Assembly: GCA_964497615.1 (NCBI GenBank)
Contig: CAZCEC010000100.1
Span: forward strand, 1 to 18,125
Direction of reading: 5' to 3'
DNA: 18,125 bases
From: CAZCEC01 sp964497615
Lineage (GTDB): Bacteria; Chloroflexota; Anaerolineae; Anaerolineales; UBA6663
Numbering within the stretch: the first letter of the stretch is position 1; each line of letters starts with the position of its first letter. The position numbers and the translations under genes were made by a program. The notes below the pieces were generated by a model. That model did no database searches, was not told the origin of the DNA, and was given only the letters and a program-made list of their open reading frames with translations. Shown in pieces: positions 1 through 6,290 of the stretch.

Positions 1-58
1 CCCCCCGAGTCCCCTGCGTCTCCCGCGTCCCTCGTGTCCCTCGTGTCCCCCGCCTCCC
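1..58. repeat. C/T-rich simple repeat downstream of the 1218-aa gene
   Basis: The left edge is a pyrimidine-rich stretch with imperfect repeats of TCCCTCGTG and TCCCGCG. It directly abuts the minus-strand stop codon at 59-61. No gene is visible in it. It resembles in style, though not in exact sequence, the simple-repeat spacers that follow other stop codons in this window. Confidence 0.5.
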
Positions 59-3000
59 TCACCCCCTCGGCCGCCTCTCCCTCTCCACCAGCATCAGCCG
101 CTTCAAATGCGGCAGCACATCGTGCGCCAGCTTCACCAAGTCCACCGGCGGCGCCTGCTCCTTCTCCTCCGCCTTCCCCCTGGACGGCACCGGCGTTGGC
201 CCCTCGTCGTCTTCGTCCTCGCCCCCCTCACCCTCCGGCGGCGCGCGGTGCCGGCCCATGTTCAGCGGCATCGGCTCGCTCGGCGGCGGCGCGGTTGGAG
301 TCGCCCGCTGCCACCCGCCCTGCGGCTGCGTGGTGGGCGGCTCCGTCGTCCCCAGGTCCAGATCGGGCGGCGGCCCCACAATCGCATTGGACCGGGGCCG
401 CGTCACCGGCGGCTCCTGCGGCAGATTATCCAGTTCCGGCGGCCGCTCGGTGATCGCGTTCGAGCGCGTCCGGCCCGTCGGCTGCGGCGGCAGCGGCAGC
501 TCGGAGGGCCGTTCCGTGATTGCATTCGACCGTGGCCGCCCCTGCGGCTCCGGTGGCTGCTCCAGCGGTGGTTCCTCTTCGCCCGCGCGCTGAACCACCG
601 GCCGCGCAAACACCGGCGGCCGTGCCGGTCCGGGCGGCGGCGGCTCCGGCGCGCGCTGCACCGGCGGCGACACGCGCAGCGGCGTCAGGCGCGGCAGTTC
701 GGCGCTGCCACGGGCGCGCGCCAGTGCGCTCTCCATCACCGGCGGGGCCGGCGGCGTGCCCGCGCCGCCCACACCTGGCTCCGGCGGGCGCGCGGCGCGC
801 GGCGCCTGGCGCGTGCCCTCCGGCGAGCGCTGCACCGGTCCGGGCGCGGCCGCTGGCCCTGGCGCCGTTGCGGGCCTCTCGCCCGGCGCGGCCGGCGGCG
901 TGCCCCCGGCGGGCGCCTCGGGCGCCCGGCGCGCGGTGGCTTCCATCCCCTGCGGGCGCTCCGCGCGCGGCTCCGGCTGGGGCGCTGGCGCGGCTTCCGC
1001 CCGTGCCTGTGGCCGCCGCTGAATGGCCGGCGCGGATGGCGTCACGCCCGGCGCGGGCGCGGCTGCTTCCGGCGGCTGGGCCGCCGGTTGGGGCGCGGGC
1101 CCTCGCCCTGCCGCCTCGTCCGCCGCCTCCGCCTGCCGCTGGACCGGCGGCGCGCCCGGCGCGGAGCTTACCGCTGGCGCTGATGCTTCGGCGGATTGCG
1201 CCTGCCCGTCTTCCGCCGGGGCGGCTGCTGCTTGGGCAAGTTCTGCCCGCTGTGCCGTGGGCGGCTTCCCTGGCGAAGGCGCGGCCTCCATCGGCGTGCG
1301 CTGAATCGTGGGCGTCGCCGATGGCACGCTTGCGGCCATGTCGCTGGGCGGCGCGGCGGCCTCGGGCTGCTCTGCCGCCTCCTGGGCGCTGCTGCCAGCT
1401 TCTTCTTTTTCTCTTTCTCTTTCTTTGCCTCCCGCTGGCGCGCGCTGAATGGCTGGGCTGGCCGAGGCCGCGCTGGCCCCTGCCTCAACCTCTCGCTGAA
1501 TGCCGGGCGCGGCTGGCGTCGTCGCGGCCCGCGCCGGTGCTGCCGATGCCGTCCCGGTGGGTGTCTCGGATGGCGCGGCCTCAGCCGGCGCGGCCGGCGG
1601 CTGACCTGCTGGCTCAGGCCGCGCAGCCGCGTCCTCCGCCTCAGCCTGGCGCTGAATGGTAGGCGCGGCCTCCGCTGGTGCAGGCGTGGCCGGCGCGGCT
1701 TGCTCCGCGCGGCGCTCAATAGCCGGCGTCTCGCCTGGGCTCTCGCTCAGCCCGGGGGCAGGGGGCTCGGCCGGTACGCGCTGAACATCCGCCGCGCTCT
1801 GTGCCGGACCAGACTCCGCCGCCCCATCGGCGCTGCTGCCAGCTTCTTCTCTTTCTCTTTCTTTGCCTCCCGCTGGCGCGCGCTGGATATCAGCCTCCGC
1901 GTCCAGGGCGGGCGGGGGCGGCAGCTTGGCCCGCGCTCGGCGGCCCGCTGGCCGCGCCGGGGGCGCCGCCTCCGCCTGCCGCTGGATTGGCGCGGGCGTC
2001 GTCGGGGGCGGCGCTGGCGCTGGCGCGGCTGGCTCCGAGGTGCGCTGAACAGCCGGCATCTCGGCTGGCCTTTCGCCCTGCGGCGGGGCAGGGGCCTCGG
2101 CCGGCGTCACCGTCCGCGCCGGGCCAACCGTCGCTGCCCCCTGGGCGCCGCCGCTGCCTTCGCCCTCTTCTCTTTCTCTTTCTTCCCCTGCCCCCGGTAC
2201 CCGCTGAACGGCCGGCGTCACCGTCCGCGCCGGGCCAACAGCCGCTGCCCCCTGAGCGCCGCCTTCGCCTTCTTCTCTTTCTTTTTCTATTTCTTTGCTT
2301 ACCGCGGGCGTTCCCGGCTTCCGCGTCTGCGCAATCTGCCGCTGAATGGAGGGCGGCAATTCCTGGTTCCGCGCCCACTCCGGCACATCGGCCTTCTGCT
2401 GGGCGGCCTTGGCCGCCTCGTGCTCCGCCTGGCGGCGCGCCAACTGGCGCTGCAAAGTCGGCGGCAGGCTCGAAACGTCCGGCGGCGCGGCCGGCGCGGC
2501 CGGCGGTGTGGGCGCTGGCGGGCGCGGCGGTTCCGCGCCCATCCCCGCTTCGGGTGCCGCTTGGCCTTGCGGGCGCGTCATCGCCTCCTGGCTCTCCCGC
2601 GTGGAGCGGCGCAGGGGCTGCGGCGCGGGCTTGGGCTGGGGCGGCGGCGGCTCGCTGCCCAGGCTGTTCACCCCGGCCGGCATCGGCCCCGGCCCCAATT
2701 CCTCCACCCGCGAGAACCGCCTCACCCGCCGTGGATCGCGCGGCGCGGGCGGCTGGGCGGCTGGCGGTGTGCCCGGCGGTGTGCCCGGCGGCGCGGCTGC
2801 GGCTGGGCCGGTCGCCCGCTGCGCCCGCCCCTCTGCCGGCGGCGCTTCGCTCCCTGCCGCTGGCCCTCTTTCTTTTTCTCTTTCTCTCTCTTTCCCCGGC
2901 GGCAGCGGCAGCCGGCGCGCCTCTGGCCGCACCCCTGGCAGGGGCGCGGCGGGCGTGCTGGCGGCAGTCTGCGCGCGCTGCACCGGCGGCGGGCCTGGCG

Positions 3001-3715
3001 GCGCGCCCTGCGCTGGGCCAGGCGCGGCGCTTGCCCCGCCCACCGGTCCCGTCGCCGCGCCTGGGAATGATCCAAAATAATCGGCGTCGCCGGGCACGGG
3101 CGCCAGCGGGATGCCGTCGCTGGGCGCCTCGGCCTGGGCCGCCCGCGCCGCCGGGTCCGCGCCCGCGCCGTAATAAGTTACGCTGGGCAGCGGCGGCTCG
3201 CTGGGCGCGGCCTCCGCCACGGGCGGCGTCTGCTGCTCATACTTGGCGGCCACATCCGGGAACCGCTGGGCAATCGCGCCCGCGAAGCGGTCCAGCCGCT
3301 CCGCCCGCGCCACCGAGCCCATCAGCCCGCCCCGCAACGTGCGCCCCTGCTGCCGCTGCACCCGCCGGGCCAGCGCGCGGCTGCTGCGGCCCGCCACCGT
3401 CACCCGCAGCCCGCCCAGCCCCGGCGACCGGGCCTTGGCCGGCGCGTCAGTGCGTACCGGAGCGGGCGGCGGGGCTTCCGGCGCAGGGGCAGGCGCGGCC
3501 GTCTGGGCTTCAGCCGCGGCGGATGGCGCCGCCGTCACCGCCATTCCACCGGCGCTGGCCGCCAGCCGCCTCGCCTCCAGCCGCCGCTGGGCCCAGGGCG
3601 TCAGCGCGCGCTGCGTCCCCAGCAGGCGGCGCGCCACCGTGCGCGCCATGCCCGCCAGTGGATCGCGCGGCTGGGAGTCCGCTTCGCCCGCGGGCGGCTT
3701 TGGAGCGTCCGTCAT
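59..3715 (-). CDS. Giant Pro/Ala-rich disordered eCIS-associated protein with IQR/VQR repeats
   Basis: This 1218-residue protein is not a family I recognise as a whole. Residues 1-60 form an Arg-rich, possibly helical segment. Residues about 98-165 look partly ordered. Most of the rest is Pro/Ala/Gln-rich and probably disordered. About twenty [IV]QR-type motifs (IQRQAE, VQRAPE, IQREVE) are spaced through it, with several Lys/Glu/Arg blocks such as GGKEREREKEE. Three RSNAI-containing repeats lie at about 1051-1125. The last 28 residues form a likely amphipathic helix ending LMLVERERRPRG, which matches the end of the 166-residue protein two genes upstream. It starts with ATG 42 bases after the tube-like gene and is the last eCIS gene seen here. 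IQR-type motifs are known to me from eCIS-associated DUF4157 proteins, so a cargo, scaffold or surface role is possible. The frame is open and ends in TGA. Function is unknown. Confidence 0.85.
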   Translation of the reverse strand: MTDAPKPPAGEADSQPRDPLAGMARTVARRLLGTQRALTPWAQRRLEARRLAASAGGMAVTAAPSAAAEAQTAAPAPAPEAPPPAPVRTDAPAKARSPGLGGLRVTVAGRSSRALARRVQRQQGRTLRGGLMGSVARAERLDRFAGAIAQRFPDVAAKYEQQTPPVAEAAPSEPPLPSVTYYGAGADPAARAAQAEAPSDGIPLAPVPGDADYFGSFPGAATGPVGGASAAPGPAQGAPPGPPPVQRAQTAASTPAAPLPGVRPEARRLPLPPGKEREREKERGPAAGSEAPPAEGRAQRATGPAAAAPPGTPPGTPPAAQPPAPRDPRRVRRFSRVEELGPGPMPAGVNSLGSEPPPPQPKPAPQPLRRSTRESQEAMTRPQGQAAPEAGMGAEPPRPPAPTPPAAPAAPPDVSSLPPTLQRQLARRQAEHEAAKAAQQKADVPEWARNQELPPSIQRQIAQTRKPGTPAVSKEIEKEREEGEGGAQGAAAVGPARTVTPAVQRVPGAGEEREREEGEGSGGAQGAATVGPARTVTPAEAPAPPQGERPAEMPAVQRTSEPAAPAPAPPPTTPAPIQRQAEAAPPARPAGRRARAKLPPPPALDAEADIQRAPAGGKEREREEAGSSADGAAESGPAQSAADVQRVPAEPPAPGLSESPGETPAIERRAEQAAPATPAPAEAAPTIQRQAEAEDAAARPEPAGQPPAAPAEAAPSETPTGTASAAPARAATTPAAPGIQREVEAGASAASASPAIQRAPAGGKEREREKEEAGSSAQEAAEQPEAAAPPSDMAASVPSATPTIQRTPMEAAPSPGKPPTAQRAELAQAAAAPAEDGQAQSAEASAPAVSSAPGAPPVQRQAEAADEAAGRGPAPQPAAQPPEAAAPAPGVTPSAPAIQRRPQARAEAAPAPQPEPRAERPQGMEATARRAPEAPAGGTPPAAPGERPATAPGPAAAPGPVQRSPEGTRQAPRAARPPEPGVGGAGTPPAPPVMESALARARGSAELPRLTPLRVSPPVQRAPEPPPPGPARPPVFARPVVQRAGEEEPPLEQPPEPQGRPRSNAITERPSELPLPPQPTGRTRSNAITERPPELDNLPQEPPVTRPRSNAIVGPPPDLDLGTTEPPTTQPQGGWQRATPTAPPPSEPMPLNMGRHRAPPEGEGGEDEDDEGPTPVPSRGKAEEKEQAPPVDLVKLAHDVLPHLKRLMLVERERRPRG
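340..560 (-). repeat. Triplicated RSNAI repeat within the 1218-aa gene
   Basis: Three successive copies encode R[PT]RSNAI[TV] followed by a Pro/Leu/Glu-rich linker (for example TERPSELPLPP and TERPPELDNLP). The DNA copies around 376-400, 449-471 and 518-537 have diverged at third positions while keeping the RSNAI core. This suggests selection on the peptide rather than a recent duplication. Confidence 0.7.
1385..1449 (-). repeat. Long direct repeat, copy A (KERER block)
   Basis: This segment reads CTGCTGCCAGCTTCTTC, then a pyrimidine tract of T/C triplets, then CCTCCCGCTGGCGCGCGCTG. It is nearly identical at DNA level to 1830-1888, differing mainly by a 6-base length change in the TTTCTC tract. 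On the coding strand it is a polypurine tract encoding IQRAPAGGKEREREKEEAGSS. Confidence 0.75.
1830..1888 (-). repeat. Long direct repeat, copy B (KERER block)
   Basis: Second copy of the block at 1385-1449, shorter by one hexamer in the pyrimidine tract. It encodes IQRAPAGGKEREREEAGSS. The high nucleotide identity between copies points to recent duplication or gene conversion inside the gene. Confidence 0.75.
2098..2290 (-). repeat. Tandem duplicated block encoding VGPARTVTPA
   Basis: Two near-identical DNA copies begin at about 2098 and 2211 with CGGCCGGCGTCACCGTCCGC, then CGCCGGGCCAAC, CCCCCTG and GCGCCGCC. Each is followed by a T/C-rich tract (about 2159-2190 and 2268-2300). They encode GAQGAA[AT]VGPARTVTPA beside EREREEGEG-type charged blocks. 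Confidence 0.7.
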
Positions 3716-3757
3716 GCCCTCACCCGCGCCGTAGCCTCGGCGCCGGTTTGCTCAACC

Positions 3758-4672
3758 TCACGCACCGGCCCCATCGCCCTCGGCCGCCTCCCCGCCTTCA
3801 GCCTCCCCCTCATCCCCCTCTTCCCCCTCTTCGCCTTCCTCTTCCGCTTCCTCCTGCGCGGCCCGCATCTGCCAGTACGCCGAATCCTCCGCGCTGGCCT
3901 CTTCGTCGCCGCTCTCGCTGTAATCCCGTTCGATTTCCCAGAAGTTTTCCGGCTGGGTGGCCTCTTCTTCTTCCTCTTCTTCCGCCACCGGCGCGGCCGC
4001 CGTGCCGGGCGCCCCATACAGGTTGTAATAGCTCTCCGTGGGCAGCGCGCTGGTGGGCGCCGTCGAGGACAGGTCCTCGCTGTCGTCCGACCCAAACAAA
4101 TACATCGGCGTGCCCATGATCAGGCTCAGGTCAATGCCCTGGTGCGCGATTTCCAACTCCTCCACCGCCACCTGGTCGCTGCCCGACTGCAATTGCGGCC
4201 CCGTCCACTTCACCGGGATCGCGCCGATCACGTCCCAGTGCCGCGCCGTCTTGCCGTCCACCGTCCCCAGGATAATGGACATGTGCGTCCCTTGCGGCAC
4301 GATCACCCCCGCCATCTTCAGCAGGTTGATCACCGTGCCCGCCCCCGGCACGCTGTGCACCCCCCACACCTGCCCGTCCAGCATCCCCCACCGGAACCAG
4401 CGCCACAGTTCCCGGTTATAGGTGATCCCGCGCTTCAGCGTGATGTTGCCATACACAATCTGGCCGGGCAGCAGCCACTCGAAGTCATTCGTGCCGCCCT
4501 CGCGCACCCGCTTCACCTCGCGCTCCATGTTCAGCCCGGAGCACTCGTTGAATTCCGCGATGATCACGCCCAGCACTTCCACGTAGAACTTCCACGCCGG
4601 TGATACGTCGAACCGCATCCCCAGCGCGTTCGACACTGCCTTCAAGGCCGCTGTTTGCAGTCCAAATGCCAT
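3758..4672 (-). CDS. Second tail-tube (T4 gp19-like) protein with acidic C-terminal extension
   Basis: Residues about 20-185 match the phage T4 gp19 or eCIS tube fold: FYVEVLGVIIAEFNECSGL near the start, then LPGQIVYGNITLKRGIT, then VKWTGPQLQSGSDQVAVEELEIAHQGIDL. This is the same block order as the smaller tube protein encoded at 5810-6265. Ordinary tube subunits are about 150 residues; this one has 304. The additional 110 residues (about 195-304) are strongly acidic, including seven consecutive Glu at 231-237 and many EE/GE pairs near the end. It starts at ATG 4672, 9 bases after the previous stop, with AGAGGTAG as a Shine-Dalgarno-like site. In eCIS loci a second tube paralogue is usually the tube-initiating or hub-proximal ring. 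The tube assignment is firm; the role of the acidic tail is unknown. Confidence 0.9.
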   Translation of the reverse strand: MAFGLQTAALKAVSNALGMRFDVSPAWKFYVEVLGVIIAEFNECSGLNMEREVKRVREGGTNDFEWLLPGQIVYGNITLKRGITYNRELWRWFRWGMLDGQVWGVHSVPGAGTVINLLKMAGVIVPQGTHMSIILGTVDGKTARHWDVIGAIPVKWTGPQLQSGSDQVAVEELEIAHQGIDLSLIMGTPMYLFGSDDSEDLSSTAPTSALPTESYYNLYGAPGTAAAPVAEEEEEEEATQPENFWEIERDYSESGDEEASAEDSAYWQMRAAQEEAEEEGEEGEEGDEGEAEGGEAAEGDGAGA

Positions 4673-4681
4673 AGCTACCTC

Positions 4682-5182
4682 TTATACAATCCCCAGCCGC
4701 TCCCGCTCCACAAACGCCTCGCGCCGCAGCAGGTCATAAATGTGCCGCGCCAGCAAATCCATATCCAGCAATTCTTCCTTCTTCGGGAAGCACCCGCACG
4801 AACTGGTGTCCACCATGTCGTTAAATCCATACGAGTCGAACCCGCCCCCAAACCCGCTGTCCAACCCAAACGTGTCGCCCCCGCTATCACCAAACGTGTC
4901 GCTCGTCGTGTCGCCAAACGTATCCGGCGAGCCGCCCGTATCCGACGAGCTGCCGCCGAACGAATCCAGCCCCAGCCCGCCCGCCCCGTCGTCGCGCGGC
5001 CACTCGTCGCCCGCCTCGCCGAAGGTGTCGTTGCGCGGCGCCCCCCACGTGTCCGTGTCCTCCGGCTCGCTCGGCGGCCGGCCCCACGGCTCGGAGTTGC
5101 GCTGGCCCCACGGCTGCGGCCCGCGCCCCCTGGGCGGAGAAACCTTATCGTCCAGCACGCTGCATCCTCGTCTTAAACTCAC
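4682..5182 (-). CDS. Asp/Gly/Phe-rich 166-aa eCIS-associated protein with VERER C-terminal helix
   Basis: I do not recognise a named family for the body of this protein. The N-terminus is Pro/Arg/Trp-rich. The middle carries at least five D[TS]FG repeats in an acidic, glycine-rich, probably flexible stretch. A CGCFPKKEEL segment at about 129-138 leads into a predicted helix, with LLARHIYDLLRREAFVERER closing residues about 143-162. That helix matches the C-terminus of the 1218-residue protein. The first codon chosen is GTG at 5182. No strong Shine-Dalgarno site precedes it, and a stable hairpin (5193-5221) lies 10 bases upstream. An in-frame alternative start is not obvious. It ends in TAA 9 bases before the acidic-tailed tube gene, so the two are probably cotranscribed and coupled. 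Confidence 0.75.
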   Translation of the reverse strand: MSLRRGCSVLDDKVSPPRGRGPQPWGQRNSEPWGRPPSEPEDTDTWGAPRNDTFGEAGDEWPRDDGAGGLGLDSFGGSSSDTGGSPDTFGDTTSDTFGDSGGDTFGLDSGFGGGFDSYGFNDMVDTSSCGCFPKKEELLDMDLLARHIYDLLRREAFVERERLGIV

Positions 5183-5192
5183 TGGCCCGCGA

Positions 5193-5221
5193 CCCTGGGA
5201 GCCAAGGTTCGGCCCCCAGGG
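5193..5221 (-). promoter_or_regulatory. Strong hairpin upstream of the GTG-start 166-aa gene
   Basis: CCCTGGGAGCC (5193-5203) and GGCCCCCAGGG (5211-5221) can pair over 11 positions, with one G-U wobble in the minus-strand RNA, around a 7-base loop. No U tract follows on the minus strand, so it is not a classical intrinsic terminator. Its place between the DUF6760-like frame and the next start suggests an RNA processing or translation-control element. This is inferred. Confidence 0.5.
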
Positions 5222-5262
5222 CCGCGCGGCCTCCGGTGATCTGCTGTCTTACGCTGCCGCGC

Positions 5263-5433
5263 CTACGTTCGCGGAGCGGCCTCGCTGAGCCTGCGGTTGA
5301 TCTCGGCCACCTGCTGCACCCAACTCTGGCGCTCCGCGTGCTCCAGCGCCAGGATGTCGTCGAGCGCCCAGTGAAAGTGATAGGCCAGGTAGGCTACCTC
5401 CTCTTGCAGGCGTTCGAGGGGGTAGCCTACGAC
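5263..5433 (-). CDS. DUF6760-like small protein, reached by -1 frameshift from the upstream gene
   Basis: This reading frame of about 55 codons begins where the upstream frame ends. It encodes GYPLERLQEEVAYLAYHFHW, then ALDDILALEHAERQSWV, then QQVAEINRRLSEAAPRT and TAG at 5263-5265. The block order (YPL, EEVAYLAYHFHW, LEH.ER..WV..I..IN) is that of the short DUF6760-type proteins found next to tube and hub-chaperone genes in eCIS loci, as I recall them. No ATG, GTG or TTG occurs in frame upstream of the conserved start, and the only GTG codons are internal (5319 and 5310), which would delete the core. The -1 frame is contiguous with the 122-residue protein through a G heptamer, giving a fusion of about 176 residues. 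A non-canonical start or an eight-G sequence that fuses the frames outright are the alternatives. Confidence 0.75.
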   Translation of the reverse strand, partial: VVGYPLERLQEEVAYLAYHFHWALDDILALEHAERQSWVQQVAEINRRLSEAAPRT

Positions 5434-5439
5434 CCCCCC
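5389..5439 (-). promoter_or_regulatory. Putative -1 programmed ribosomal frameshift signal (slippery G7 plus hairpin)
   Basis: On the minus strand the zero frame reads CTG GGG GGG TCG TAG. The last G of CTG with the two GGG codons makes a G GGG GGG heptamer at 5439-5433. Slipping back one base gives GTC GTA GGC TAC, the start of the DUF6760-like frame. Two bases further on, GTAGGCTACCCCCTC (5430-5416) pairs with GAGGAGGTAGCCTAC (5403-5389) at 14 of 15 positions, with a single C-A mismatch and a 12-base loop. Two GTA codons, unusual among the G/C-ending codons here, are exactly what completes the stem. Confidence 0.65.
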
Positions 5440-5795
5440 AGTTCGGCCAGGTCCACCTCGTGTTTCGTCTGGCAGTTGGGGCAGGTCACCGGCAGGCTGG
5501 TTTTGCCCTCTTCGTTGATGCGCCGGTACAGCGCCTGCAGGTACGCCAGGTCCGCCACGTACAGGCTTTCGATCACGTTCGTCGACACCATCGGCAGCGT
5601 CCCCAGCTTCACGATCACCCGCGACAGCAGGATCACTGCCAGGTACGCCTGGTTCGACCGCACCCGCGGGTCGCGCATCGGCGCGATCTCGTCCATCGCC
5701 GTCGCCATGCGCATCAACCCCTGCCGGTGGACCGTCCCGTCCTGGTCCGTATAGCCCACCGGCAGGGTGAACTCAAATTCCGTCTGGCGCGCCAT
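5427..5795 (-). CDS. Phage tail assembly protein, T4 baseplate hub assembly chaperone-like
   Basis: The 122-residue product opens with FEFTLPVGYTDQDGTVHRQG and continues with MRMATAMDEIAPMRDPRV, then AYLAVILLSRVIVKLG, then VIESLYVADLAYLQALYRRINE. That is the pattern of the T4 gp26/baseplate family annotated in eCIS clusters as a hub assembly chaperone. A CPNCQTKHEV segment near residues 109-118 gives a single CxxC pair, possibly part of a metal site. It starts at ATG 5795, 14 bases after the stop of the main tube gene, with no clear Shine-Dalgarno site, so coupling to the tube gene is likely. The stop TAG at 5427-5429 immediately follows a run of seven G, and a -1 shift there would extend the protein into the DUF6760-like frame. 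Phage tail chaperones commonly use such frameshifts. The role in assembly is from family knowledge. Confidence 0.85.
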   Translation of the reverse strand: MARQTEFEFTLPVGYTDQDGTVHRQGLMRMATAMDEIAPMRDPRVRSNQAYLAVILLSRVIVKLGTLPMVSTNVIESLYVADLAYLQALYRRINEEGKTSLPVTCPNCQTKHEVDLAELGGS

Positions 5796-5809
5796 TTACG
5801 GTGGCCCGC

Positions 5810-6265
5810 TTAGGCCTTCGTGCGCGCCATGCCCTCGTGCACCAGGACCATCTCCTCGATGCCGAACTCGTTGCCGTCGGCCTTGATATCCGGGCCAGAC
5901 ACCTTCGAGGGCCACGCGTTCACGAAGTCCCAGCGCGCCGCCACGTTCATGTTGCGGTCGTACAGCAGAATCGAGCAGTTCTTGCGCGCATCGTTCATCT
6001 TGCCCTGCTCCACCTGCTGGCGCCACTCCCAGATCTGCAAGTTGCTGGTGATGCCGCGCTTCAGCGTCACGTCGCCCCACTTCAGGCGCCCCGGCATCTT
6101 CTGGATGAAGTCCTTGCCCTCCGCCGACACCTTGTGCTCGATCACGTCGCTTTCCGAGCTGATGCCCGCGATTTCCGAGAAGTACCCCGTCACCATCCCG
6201 CCCACTTCGATCCCGAACTGGTAGACGATCAACGGGTCCGACTCGCGCTGATTGCTGTATGCCAT
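5810..6265 (-). CDS. Inner tail tube protein (T4 gp19 family)
   Basis: This 151-residue protein has the usual length and block order of eCIS or phage tube subunits. DPLIVYQFGIEVGGMVTGYF is followed by ISGISSES-like and LPGRLKWGDVTLKRG-like segments (here GRLKWGDVTLKRGIT), then IWEWRQQV, and a C-terminal WPSKVSGPDIKADGNEFGIE stretch ending in VLVHEGM. It forms the stacked hexameric inner tube through which cargo passes. The start at ATG 6265 is preceded by AAGGAG at a spacing of about 8 bases. It follows the sheath stop by 25 bases and precedes the hub-chaperone start by 14, the classical sheath-tube order. It is the minimal version of the fold also present in the acidic-tailed paralogue. Confidence 0.95.
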   Translation of the reverse strand: MAYSNQRESDPLIVYQFGIEVGGMVTGYFSEIAGISSESDVIEHKVSAEGKDFIQKMPGRLKWGDVTLKRGITSNLQIWEWRQQVEQGKMNDARKNCSILLYDRNMNVAARWDFVNAWPSKVSGPDIKADGNEFGIEEMVLVHEGMARTKA

Positions 6266-6290
6266 GTCGTTAGCTCCTTAACCTACTGGA

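Noticed and set aside
1196..4119. Very long plus-strand open frames (1196-3070 and 1801-4119) opposite the disordered gene
   Set aside because: They are Arg/Ala/Pro-rich mirror translations of a high-GC gene lacking stops; the minus-strand frame has coherent motifs, a conserved C-terminus and operon context.
5433..5439. Simple sequencing error in the G run instead of frameshifting
   Set aside because: Not fully excluded: an eight-G version would fuse the frames. It was set below programmed shifting because the heptamer phase and the adjacent near-perfect stem both fit a shift signal.
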